Positions 8,947 through 16,499 of a DNA stretch of 64,000 nucleotides are shown piece by piece. The DNA is from CAYQXJ01 sp964421565. Lineage in GTDB: Bacteria; Planctomycetota; Brocadiia; SM23-32. The position numbers and the translations under genes are program-made. The notes beneath the pieces are model-generated. The model worked only from the letters and a program-made list of their open reading frames with translations. It made no database searches and was not told the DNA's origin. The stretch's first letter is position 1. Every line of letters starts with the position of its first letter. Where the stretch lies: the NCBI GenBank assembly GCA_964421565.1, contig CAYQXJ010000008.1, positions 62,001 to 126,000 on the forward strand, read 5' to 3'.

Positions 8947-10560
8947 ATGGCCAAACAACTGATGTACGGCGACGAAGCCCGGGGGAAGATCCTTAAGGGC
9001 GTTCAGAAGCTGGCAGACGCCGTCAGAATCACCATGGGGCCGACCGGCAGGACAGTTATCCTGCAGAGAAGCTACGGTGGCCCTCGCGTGACGAAAGACG
9101 GGGTTACCGTTGCCAAAGAGATTGAGCTTCAGAACAAGTTCGAGAACATGGGCGCCAAGATGGTCAACGAAGTGGCGTCCAAGACGAGCGATGATGCCGG
9201 CGACGGCACGACGACGGCCACTGTGCTCGCCGAACTCATCTATCGCGAAGGGCTGAAGGCTGTCGCCTCCGGCGCCAATCCGATGGCGGTCAAAACCGGT
9301 ATCCAGGAGGCGGTCAAGTCCGTCGTGGAAGAACTGAAGGGGCAGAGCCACCCCGTCGACAGTAAGAAGGAAATCGCCCAGGTCGGCGCTATCAGCGCGA
9401 ATAACGACAGGGCAATCGGTGACCTGCTCGCCGACGCCGTGGAGAAAGTCGGCAAGGACGGCGTCATCACCGTCGAGGAAGGGAACACCCTCGAGACCCA
9501 GCTCGATTTCGTAGAGGGCATGCAGTTCGACAAGGGCTACCTCTCCCCCTATTTCATCACGAATGCAGAGGAGATGGAGTGCGAGCTGGAGGACGCCTAC
9601 ATCTTGATCCACCAGTCAAAGATCAGCAATCTGCGCGAACTGGTGCCGCTGCTGGAGAAGGTGGCCGGCGCCGGCAAGCCTCTGCTGATCGTGGCTGAGG
9701 ATGTGGAGGGCGAAGCACTGGCAGCCCTCGTGGTCAACCGTTTGCGCGGCGTGCTGCAGTGCTGCGCGGTGAAGGCCCCGGGCTTCGGTGACCGGCGCAA
9801 AGCTATGCTCGGCGACCTGGCAGTGGTCACTGGTGGGCGCTTTATCAGCGAGGACCTCGGCGTCAAGCTGGAGAACCTGCAACTGAGCGACCTGGGCCAG
9901 GCCGACCGCATCGTGGTGACGAAGGACGAATGCACCGTCATCGGTGGCAACGGCAAACAGGCCGACGTGAAGGCGCGTATCCAACAGGTGCGCACCGAAA
10001 TCGATCAGAGCACCAGCGACTACGATCGCGAGAAACTGCAAGAGCGTCTGGCGAAGCTCACCGGCGGCGTGGCGATCGTGCGGGTCGGCGCCAGCACCGA
10101 GGCCGAGATGAACGAGAAGAAGGCCCGCGTGGAGGACGCACTACACGCGACGCGAGCGGCCGCCGAAGAAGGCGTGATCCCCGGTGGCGGCTGCACGCTG
10201 CTGCGTTGCGGCGACGTGATCCAGAAGAAGCGGGACCGACTGCGCGGTGATGAGAAAATGGGCGCGGACATCGTTGCGCGTGCAATCCGGGCGCCGGTCA
10301 TGACCATCGCCGAGAACACTGGCTTCAACGGCGCGGTGGTCGCCGCCGAGATACTGGAGCGTGAGCCGGGCGTGGGCTTCGATGCCAACACCGGAACCTA
10401 CGTCGACATGATAGAGGCCGGTATCATCGACCCGACCAAGGTCACGCGCACCGCTCTGGAGAACGCTGCCAGCATCGCCTCGCTCATGCTCACCACCGAG
10501 ACCATGGTTACCGACCTGGATGAGGATGAGGAAGAGGCGACGGAGGGCGCCGTTCGCTGA
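8947..10560 (+). CDS. groEL: Chaperonin GroEL, second copy, without GGM tail
   Basis: A 537-residue Hsp60 paralogue with all core motifs (SDDAGDGTTTATVL, KAPGFGDRRKAM, EEGVIPGGGCTLL). The C-terminus is acidic (DLDEDEEEA) and lacks the GGM tail of the upstream copy. Divergence between the two copies is clear from the first residues on, so this is not a recent duplication. GGAGG lies 6 bases before the ATG. Tail loss in one of two co-transcribed copies suggests different substrates or mixed rings; that is inference. Confidence 0.96.
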   Translation: MAKQLMYGDEARGKILKGVQKLADAVRITMGPTGRTVILQRSYGGPRVTKDGVTVAKEIELQNKFENMGAKMVNEVASKTSDDAGDGTTTATVLAELIYREGLKAVASGANPMAVKTGIQEAVKSVVEELKGQSHPVDSKKEIAQVGAISANNDRAIGDLLADAVEKVGKDGVITVEEGNTLETQLDFVEGMQFDKGYLSPYFITNAEEMECELEDAYILIHQSKISNLRELVPLLEKVAGAGKPLLIVAEDVEGEALAALVVNRLRGVLQCCAVKAPGFGDRRKAMLGDLAVVTGGRFISEDLGVKLENLQLSDLGQADRIVVTKDECTVIGGNGKQADVKARIQQVRTEIDQSTSDYDREKLQERLAKLTGGVAIVRVGASTEAEMNEKKARVEDALHATRAAAEEGVIPGGGCTLLRCGDVIQKKRDRLRGDEKMGADIVARAIRAPVMTIAENTGFNGAVVAAEILEREPGVGFDANTGTYVDMIEAGIIDPTKVTRTALENAASIASLMLTTETMVTDLDEDEEEATEGAVR

Positions 10561-10623
10561 GAACAGTCGCCTTGTGTGAGCGCCGCACAACACATAGAGC
10601 AGCGTGGTGCTATGTAGTGCAGG

Positions 10624-10650
10624 CGGGGGTTGCCGCGCAGGCAGCCCCCG
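10624..10650 (+). terminator. Hairpin between groEL2 and dnaJ (partial terminator or processing site)
   Basis: CGGGGG-T-TGCC (10624-10634) pairs with GGCA-G-CCCCCG (10640-10650), one T-G wobble, five-base loop, followed by TTTGCTGTCT. The T tract is weak, so partial termination or stabilisation of the groEL message is more likely than a full stop. Confidence 0.5.
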
Positions 10651-10707
10651 TTTGCTGTCTGCACCGCGCAAGGGCCGCATCGGCACACCAGGGCCCCGGA
10701 GCTGACG

Positions 10708-11838
10708 ATGGCTGAACGCGACTACTACGAGGTGCTTGGCATTGCCAGGGATGCCAGCAAGGCGCAGATCAAGAAGGCGTATCGGCGTCTGGCTCTGGAA
10801 TACCACCCTGACCGCAACCCCGAGAACCCGCAAGCTGCGGAGAAGTTCAAGGAGGCCGCCGAGGCATACGAGGTCCTGAGCGACGACGAAAAACGCCGCC
10901 GCTATGACCGCTATGGCAAGGCGGGACTGCGGGGCGCGGGCGTGCATCAGTGGTCATCGGTGGATGAGATATTTAGCACGTTCAGTGACATCTTCGGCGG
11001 CAGCGTATTCGAAGAGTTCATGGGACGCCGGGGTGGCCGGGGCGGGCGCGCCGGCCGGAATCTCCGCGTTTCCCTGCAGGTGAGCCTGGAGGAGATGCTC
11101 TCGGGTGCCGAGAAGACCATCGAGCTGCGCCGCCAGGAGCCCTGCAGCAAGTGCGATGGGCGTGGGGCAGCGCCTGACGGATTGCGCACTTGTTCGGCAT
11201 GCCGGGGTTACGGCGAAGTGGAGAGTCGGCAGGGCTTCTTCTCCATGCGGCGCACCTGCCCTCGCTGCAATGGGCGGGGCACGGTCGTCACGGACCCGTG
11301 CACGCAGTGCGGCGGTGCGGGACGTGTAGAGCGTGAGGCCGAAGTCGTCGTAAGGATACCGCCGGGGGTGGAGACCGGCACTCGTCTGCGCGTGCCGGGC
11401 GAGGGAGAACCCTCACCGGACGGGCCGCGCGGCGACCTCTACTGCGATGTCTACGTTTCCGAGCATCCCGTATTCGAGCGTAACGGCCGCGACTTGCACT
11501 GCGAGCTGCCCATCGGCTACGCCCTGGCAGCCCTCGGGGGAGAGGCGGAGGTGCCGACGCTGGAGGGCGAAAGCCTGGAAGTTGCCGTGCCCGCCGGCAC
11601 ACAGAGTGGCGAGCGTCTTCGAGTGCGGGGATTGGGTCTGCCCGACGTGAGTTCAGGCCGGCGGGGTGACCTGGTGGTACACGTAATGATTGAAACTCCG
11701 CGCAAACTCACACCCCGCGCGGAGGAGTTGCTGCGCGAGCTGGCGGAGATCGAGAGGGAGAACGTCACCGAGAAGCGAAGAGGCTTCCTCGATAAGATAA
11801 GGGAATACCTGTATGGAGAAGGACAAGACAACGGGTGA
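10708..11838 (+). CDS. dnaJ: Chaperone DnaJ (Hsp40)
   Basis: A 376-residue type I Hsp40. The J domain (about 1-70) has the HPD motif in YHPDRNPENP; a short Gly/Arg-rich linker (GRRGGRGGRAGRN) follows; then four CxxCxGxG zinc modules from about residue 145 (CSKCDGRG, CSACRGYG, CPRCNGRG, CTQCGGAG), and two substrate-binding beta domains. It delivers clients to DnaK and stimulates its ATPase; dnaK is not in this window. The ATG at 10708 gives the canonical start MAERDYYEVLG. It overlaps grpE by 26 bases. Confidence 0.96.
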   Translation: MAERDYYEVLGIARDASKAQIKKAYRRLALEYHPDRNPENPQAAEKFKEAAEAYEVLSDDEKRRRYDRYGKAGLRGAGVHQWSSVDEIFSTFSDIFGGSVFEEFMGRRGGRGGRAGRNLRVSLQVSLEEMLSGAEKTIELRRQEPCSKCDGRGAAPDGLRTCSACRGYGEVESRQGFFSMRRTCPRCNGRGTVVTDPCTQCGGAGRVEREAEVVVRIPPGVETGTRLRVPGEGEPSPDGPRGDLYCDVYVSEHPVFERNGRDLHCELPIGYALAALGGEAEVPTLEGESLEVAVPAGTQSGERLRVRGLGLPDVSSGRRGDLVVHVMIETPRKLTPRAEELLRELAEIERENVTEKRRGFLDKIREYLYGEGQDNG

Positions 11839-12442
11839 CGAGGCCCGTGACCAGACACAACAGGGCGTAGAGCCGGAGGATGACGCCCGGTGCGACGAGT
11901 CGGCTGACGATGCGAAACAGGAGCAAGAGCCGGAGGGCAAGTCCGTTACGCTCTCCTACGCCGAGTACGAGGAGCTGAAGACGCTCGCAGCCGAGAGAGA
12001 CGATTACCTGCGCCGGCTTCAGCGATCTGTCGCCGACTATCAGAACTTGCAGAAGCGGGTAGACAAGTTCCGCGACGCGGCGCGCGAGTCAGTGCTTCGG
12101 TCGCTCGGTGAGAACATACTGCCCGTCGCTGACAGCCTGAGCCTTGCGCTGGAAGCGGCCGAGCAGACCGAGGGTGCTGACAATATCGTGGAGGGCCTCG
12201 AACTGGTTGAGAAGTCCTTCTATGACGCCCTTGAGAAGATAGGCATCATGCCGATCGAGGCCGTTGGCCGCGAGTTCGATCCCCACTATCACGACGCCCT
12301 GATGCAGGAGCCGGCCGCGGGATTGCCAGCGAACCGGGTTGTCAGAGAACTTAAAAAGGGCTTCCGGTTGGGCGATCAGGTCATCCGCCCGAGCCAGGTA
12401 ATCGTCAGTGGTGCGAGCCCGGCTTCGCAGGGAGAGGAGTAA
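11813..12442 (+). CDS. grpE: Nucleotide exchange factor GrpE
   Basis: A 209-residue protein with an acidic, disordered N-terminus (about 1-45), a long coiled coil (ERDDYLRRLQRSVADYQNLQKR) and the GrpE head, including the family motif VGREFDPHYHDALM and ending near VIRPSQVIVS. It releases ADP from DnaK. It starts inside the end of dnaJ, which implies translational coupling. Confidence 0.95.
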   Translation: MEKDKTTGDEARDQTQQGVEPEDDARCDESADDAKQEQEPEGKSVTLSYAEYEELKTLAAERDDYLRRLQRSVADYQNLQKRVDKFRDAARESVLRSLGENILPVADSLSLALEAAEQTEGADNIVEGLELVEKSFYDALEKIGIMPIEAVGREFDPHYHDALMQEPAAGLPANRVVRELKKGFRLGDQVIRPSQVIVSGASPASQGEE

Positions 12443-12455
12443 GCGGGCACCGGCT

Positions 12456-12484
12456 TTGAATAGCTCTGGGGGACGCCGTATAAT
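12456..12484 (+). promoter_or_regulatory. Promoter for the fmdB-like gene
   Basis: TTGAAT (12456-12461), 17-base spacer, TATAAT (12479-12484), 45 bases before the ATG at 12530. Confidence 0.6.
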
Positions 12485-12529
12485 GCTTATCTTCGTGCTT
12501 CTCGCCGCCTGAAAAGGACGAGGCGTATA

Positions 12530-12802
12530 ATGCCGACTTACGACTACAGGTGCAATCACTGCCGCCATACGTTTGAGACCTTCCAGAGCATCACGGACGA
12601 TTGCTTGACTAAATGCCCGAAGTGTGGCAAGTCCGCTCTGCAGCGGCTGATAGGCGCTGGAGCTGGTATTATATTCAAAGGCTCGGGGTTCTACATCACT
12701 GACTACAAACGTGGCTCGGCAAGCAGTTCAGCGGGAAGTGCGTCCGGGGCATCTTCGGGAAGCGATGCGAAGGGGAGTCCTTCGAAAGATCCCGCCGACT
12801 GA
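12530..12802 (+). CDS. FmdB family zinc ribbon protein
   Basis: A 90-residue protein that opens MPTYDYRCNHC and has a second pair CPKC, the FmdB/CxxC-CxxC putative regulatory family, followed by GSGFYITDYK, also typical. The last 25 residues are Ser/Gly-rich and disordered. FmdB was named as a putative regulator of formamidase, but its general function is unknown. It has its own promoter just after the chaperone operon. Confidence 0.88.
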   Translation: MPTYDYRCNHCRHTFETFQSITDDCLTKCPKCGKSALQRLIGAGAGIIFKGSGFYITDYKRGSASSSAGSASGASSGSDAKGSPSKDPAD

Positions 12803-12877
12803 GAGTCAACTCGGGACGCATTTGATCCTGATGCTGCCCGACGAGAGCACTGCTCAGTGCCTCAATAGGGCCGGCAA

Positions 12878-13093
12878 ATGGCAGGTGAACCGTCGAAGGT
12901 GAGCTGCCCGACCTGCGGCAAACCGGTCTTACTACGTTGCCGACAGGATGCTCCGCATTTCCCATTCTGTTGTCAACGCTGTCGGCTGGTGGACCTGGGC
13001 AAGTGGTTCAACGAGGAGCACTGCATCAGCGAACGAGCGGGTGACGCAGCCGGTGGCGAGGGGCAGGAGCGAGCGGCGCCTGGCGACCAGTAG
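12878..13093 (+). CDS. yacG: DNA gyrase inhibitor YacG-like zinc protein
   Basis: A 71-residue protein with CPTCGK and FCCQRCRLVDLGKWFNEE, the YacG signature (C-x2-C, C-x3-C zinc site plus the DLGKW stretch). YacG binds GyrB and inhibits gyrase in E. coli. The Ala/Gly/Glu-rich C-terminus is disordered. There are no coaE or other usual partners nearby, so I infer the role only from the family. Confidence 0.87.
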   Translation: MAGEPSKVSCPTCGKPVLLRCRQDAPHFPFCCQRCRLVDLGKWFNEEHCISERAGDAAGGEGQERAAPGDQ

Positions 13094-13109
13094 CGCCAGC
13101 CTTTTCAGG

Positions 13110-13137
13110 TTGACAGCGCAGCCGGCTCCGCTATAAA
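13110..13137 (+). promoter_or_regulatory. Promoter for the membrane protein gene at 13196
   Basis: TTGACA (13110-13115), 16-base spacer, TATAAA (13132-13137), about 59 bases upstream of the ATG. Confidence 0.6.
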
Positions 13138-13195
13138 GTGACGTCAGCATTATCAGGGTAGTCCGTTGGAGGGGTTTCGCAGAGGAGTAGCTGCC

Positions 13196-14506
13196 ATGGG
13201 TAGACGCACGGGTGATTGGCGGGACCTGTTGTCGACGTACGTGCTGGCGCTGAAGCCGAACAAGGTCTACGTAGGCTACCGGGCCGTCCTGCTGACTATC
13301 GCCGTGATGGCGATAGCCTCGGTCATATACAGCCTCCTGGTTGCCGGTGGCCTTATCCCCGACGCTGCCGTAGTGCCCGGGCTGCGCGACATGGGCGCCT
13401 ATTGGCGAGAGGGGGCGTTCACCATGATTGACCACTTTCGTATGGGCACTGGCGGCAGTATGCTGGGGCTGTTTGCCTGCCTGCTCAATCCCTTCTACGG
13501 TAGCAGCGTCGCGCACTTCATGCTCTCGGTGCTGACCTACATCGCACTGTTCTTCGTCTGGAGCGGCGCCGGTGGCATGATCTCGCGGCTCACGGCGCTG
13601 GAGTACGCACGTGACGACCTGCCAACCCTCGCCGACGGGCGCGAGATGCTCCGGGGCAAGCGGATGGCATACTTCCTGGCGCCCGTCTGGCCCCTGCTTC
13701 TGCTGGTCTTCCTCGCCGTGCTTAACTTCCTGGGCGGGCTTGTGGCCTCCATCCCCTACGTGGGGCGCATTCTGCTGGTATTCCCCGGTCTTCCGATGCT
13801 GCTGGTGACGAGCCTGATGATGGTGATGATCGTGCTGTTTGGCGTGCTCAGCTACGGCATGATGGCGCCTGCGATCAGTGTAGGTGGCAAGGACGCCCTC
13901 GATGGCTGGAGCACCGCTTACACTTACGTTCTTTGGGGCTCAGGTCGCTATATCCTGTACACGGCTATCGCTTTCATTGTCGGCCTTCTGAGCTTCGTGT
14001 TCGCCACCTGGCTGACTGAGATGCTCCTCTACGTGCTGACAAGCACCGTGAATGTGGGGTACGTGGCGCGGCTACCATGGGTGAACTTCAGCCCGGGAGG
14101 GCCGGTTACCGGCCTGCTGGGAGAAGGCGGCTTCGTGGGCGTGATGAGCTACATCGTCGCCGTGTTGATGCTGGCGGTTCGGGCCGTCCCGCTTGCCTTC
14201 CTGGTCTCGTTCTTCTTCAGTGCGAACACGGTCATCTTCTTTCTGTTGCGCAAACACGTCGACAGCATCGAGATCGAAGAGATCTACGATGAAGCCGAAC
14301 AGGAAGACCTGTTTGAGGAGATCGGGGGCGAGGAAGAGTTCGGCGAAACGGGCGAAGCCGGATCCGACCTCTCTGAATCGGAAGGGCAAGAGCAGGCCGC
14401 CGAGGCGGAGGAAACTGAGACGGAGGAAGAAGAACCCGGCCAGGGCGACGATGAAGGTGGCGAAGAAGCCGAGCAAGAGGAGGCTGAGGAAGAGGACGAA
14501 GATTGA
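13196..14506 (+). CDS. Multi-pass membrane protein with Glu-rich C-terminal tail, function unknown
   Basis: A 436-residue protein. I see about seven hydrophobic segments between residues 30 and 355 (for example LLTIAVMAIASVIYSLLVAG and FLAPVWPLLLLVFLAVL), then a strongly acidic low-complexity tail of about 75 residues made mostly of Glu, Asp and Ala. The ATG at 13196 is preferred over a TTG 30 bases upstream because AGAGGAG precedes it. I do not recognise a family; the layout of long loops between helices recalls uncharacterised Yip1- or DUF4013-like proteins, but that is weak. Confidence 0.75.
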   Translation: MGRRTGDWRDLLSTYVLALKPNKVYVGYRAVLLTIAVMAIASVIYSLLVAGGLIPDAAVVPGLRDMGAYWREGAFTMIDHFRMGTGGSMLGLFACLLNPFYGSSVAHFMLSVLTYIALFFVWSGAGGMISRLTALEYARDDLPTLADGREMLRGKRMAYFLAPVWPLLLLVFLAVLNFLGGLVASIPYVGRILLVFPGLPMLLVTSLMMVMIVLFGVLSYGMMAPAISVGGKDALDGWSTAYTYVLWGSGRYILYTAIAFIVGLLSFVFATWLTEMLLYVLTSTVNVGYVARLPWVNFSPGGPVTGLLGEGGFVGVMSYIVAVLMLAVRAVPLAFLVSFFFSANTVIFFLLRKHVDSIEIEEIYDEAEQEDLFEEIGGEEEFGETGEAGSDLSESEGQEQAAEAEETETEEEEPGQGDDEGGEEAEQEEAEEEDED

Positions 14507-14546
14507 CCCCGGGCTCCTTTAGGCCCGAAGTGTTGTACCGTGCGAA

Positions 14547-14575
14547 CAGAGGGACGGCCCTGGGCCGTCCCTCTG
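14547..14575 (+). terminator. Strong hairpin after the membrane protein gene
   Basis: A perfect 13-base stem (14547-14559 with 14563-14575, core GAGGGACGGCC) with a 3-base loop. No T tract follows, so it could end transcription weakly or protect the transcript 3' end. Confidence 0.6.
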
Positions 14576-14624
14576 CAACGTACAAGTGCACAGCCGGCCG
14601 GACACGACGGGCGCTCGGCTGCCG

Positions 14625-14652
14625 TTGCGTGACGGCCGCTTTGTGTTACAGT
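14625..14652 (+). promoter_or_regulatory. Possible promoter for the amidohydrolase operon
   Basis: TTGCGT (14625-14630), 16-base spacer, TACAGT (14647-14652), 37 bases before the ATG. Both boxes are imperfect. Confidence 0.35.
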
Positions 14653-14688
14653 AAGTGGCGTTCGTAGACTGCCCCAGGGAGCTGCCGG

Positions 14689-15513
14689 ATGCTGATCGAC
14701 TTCCACGTTAACGTGTATGACGAGCCCGGCTATGGCGAGGGGCTTGCTGAGACAGCGAAGAATCTGGGGTTTGATCGCCTCTGCATCGGCGGAGGCGAGC
14801 CCTGCTATGGTCTGGCGGCCAATGCGGAGGTAAGGCACCAGGCTGATGCCTATCCTGAACTCTTTGTCCCGTTTGCGCGGCTGGAGTTGGGTGTGGACGG
14901 CCCGGCCGTGGTTGAGCGCCTTTGGCGTATCGGCTTCGCCGGGTTGCGTGTCTGGGCCCCCCCCGCGCCATACTGCGATGCGGCCTTCCTGGCTGTGTAT
15001 GAGGCGGCCGAGGCGCTCGACATGCCGATTCTGTTCCATACAGGTTTCATGCCGTCAACTCGCCTGGACCGCGCAAAGCGCACGTGTTGCGAGTACATGC
15101 GCCCCGTGTATCTGGACGCGGTAGCACGCTGGTTCCCGCGACTGTCCGTGGTTGGGGTGGGCCTCGGCCATCCGTGGTGTGAGGAAGCGGCCGAGACGAT
15201 GCGCCGGAATCACAACGTGTACTTCGACCTGTCAGGCGACTTGTTGCGACGCCGGGGGCCGGAGTTCTTACGTGCGCTGTTCAGTTCCGGCCGGGCTTCG
15301 CCGTGGGAGAGCGAATCCGGCGCGAACTTGCTGGAAGCTGTTGTCTTCGGTAGCGCGGGAAGGCATGAGGACGTTGCTGGCGCTGAGCGGGACTATCAAC
15401 GGGCGCTCAGATCGCTCGCCGCCGACGCCGAGAAGGTCGCTGCTGTGATGGGGGAGACCGCAGCCCGCCTGCTCGACATCACGCGGGCGGAAACGGACAA
15501 GAAGGGGGATTGA
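14689..15513 (+). CDS. Amidohydrolase-2-like TIM-barrel protein
   Basis: A 274-residue protein with the fold pattern of the amidohydrolase-2 (ACMSD-like) family: MLIDFHVN at the N-terminus, PILFHTGF mid-protein, and VGLGHPWCEEAAETM then VYFDLSG near the C-terminus. The first metal motif, normally DxHxH, is DFHVN, so one metal ligand is missing; catalysis is uncertain. It begins an operon with the phosphoesterase and PEGA lipoprotein. The reaction is unknown. Confidence 0.75.
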   Translation: MLIDFHVNVYDEPGYGEGLAETAKNLGFDRLCIGGGEPCYGLAANAEVRHQADAYPELFVPFARLELGVDGPAVVERLWRIGFAGLRVWAPPAPYCDAAFLAVYEAAEALDMPILFHTGFMPSTRLDRAKRTCCEYMRPVYLDAVARWFPRLSVVGVGLGHPWCEEAAETMRRNHNVYFDLSGDLLRRRGPEFLRALFSSGRASPWESESGANLLEAVVFGSAGRHEDVAGAERDYQRALRSLAADAEKVAAVMGETAARLLDITRAETDKKGD

Positions 15514-15540
15514 GCTCGCCGCGTGGAAAGGTGAAGTAGA

Positions 15541-16035
15541 ATGTTGGTCGGAATCCTGGCAGATAGCCATGACAACCTGCCTCTGATTCAGAAGGCGCTG
15601 GATGCGTTCAATCAGCGCGGTGTGAGCGCGATTCTGCACGCGGGTGACATTGTTGCGCCGTTCGCTGCCGGCCTGTTGACGAACAGCGGGGTTCCCGTCG
15701 TTGCCGTCTACGGGAACAACGATGGGGAGCGGAAGGGATTGCGTAAGGCATGCGAGAGCATCTGCGAGCCACCGCATCGCTTCGAGATGGCAGGCAGGAC
15801 CATCGTGCTTGCGCACAATGCGCAGAGACTCGCGCCGCAGGACGTGGCGGGAGCCGATGTTGTCGTCCACGGCCATACCCATGGTCCTGTCTTTGAGCCC
15901 GGGCCGCCGCTCATCGTCAACCCTGGTGAGAGCGGGGGCTGGGTCAGCGGCCGTTGCACCTGCGCTGTGGTGGACCTTCGGGATCTCACGGGCGGAATCG
16001 TTGAGCTGGGAACTCAGGAGACGGTGAAGATATGA
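15541..16035 (+). CDS. YfcE/MJ0936-type metallophosphoesterase
   Basis: A 164-residue single-domain calcineurin-like phosphodiesterase. All metal motifs are present in order: ADSHDN, HAGDIV, YGNND, and VHGHTH. Relatives hydrolyse phosphodiesters with Mn or Ni; no physiological substrate is certain. AAAGGTGA precedes the ATG. It overlaps the next gene by 4 bases (ATGA). Confidence 0.9.
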   Translation: MLVGILADSHDNLPLIQKALDAFNQRGVSAILHAGDIVAPFAAGLLTNSGVPVVAVYGNNDGERKGLRKACESICEPPHRFEMAGRTIVLAHNAQRLAPQDVAGADVVVHGHTHGPVFEPGPPLIVNPGESGGWVSGRCTCAVVDLRDLTGGIVELGTQETVKI

Positions 16036-16496
16036 GCAAACGCACGGCATGGACATTCGCGCTGCTCGGGACGGTCCTATGGTGCGGGTGCGTGGAGCGT
16101 ACTCTGCTGATCGAATCAAAGCCTGCCGGCGCGCCGGTCTGGGTCAATGAGCACTACGTTGGGGTCACCCCGCTCGAGCATTCATTCGCTCATTACGGTG
16201 TCAACGGCATTCGGGTGGGGCCGGTGCGCAACGAACGCGACGAAGTTCAGTACCTCTCCCGGCAGCTCAGCTATGATGCAGATGCGCCATGGTACCAGAC
16301 TTTCCCGCTGGACTTCGTCTTCGAAGTGCTCTACCCCGGCACGTTGCGCGACGTGCACCGGGTCCCGTTCGTCGAACTCCCTCCCGCCGGGAAACCCACC
16401 TATGACGAAGCCGACATGCAGCAGTTGTTGGAGCGCGCAGAGGACTATCGGAGCCGTTCACTTCAGCCCGTCCCGGATGCCGAATCCGTCGACTGA
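16032..16496 (+). CDS. PEGA domain lipoprotein
   Basis: A 154-residue protein with a signal peptide ending in the lipobox LWCGC, followed at once by a PEGA domain (LIESKPAGAPVWVNEHYVGVTP), a small beta module found on bacterial surface proteins. It is likely anchored in the outer membrane facing the periplasm. It is coupled to the phosphoesterase by ATGA overlap. The remainder has no recognised domain. Confidence 0.85.
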   Translation: MSKRTAWTFALLGTVLWCGCVERTLLIESKPAGAPVWVNEHYVGVTPLEHSFAHYGVNGIRVGPVRNERDEVQYLSRQLSYDADAPWYQTFPLDFVFEVLYPGTLRDVHRVPFVELPPAGKPTYDEADMQQLLERAEDYRSRSLQPVPDAESVD

Positions 16497-16499
16497 GCA

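Noticed and set aside
15268..16119. 283-codon minus-strand frame across the amidohydrolase and phosphoesterase genes
   Set aside because: Antisense to two well-supported genes with metal motifs; no coding features of its own.
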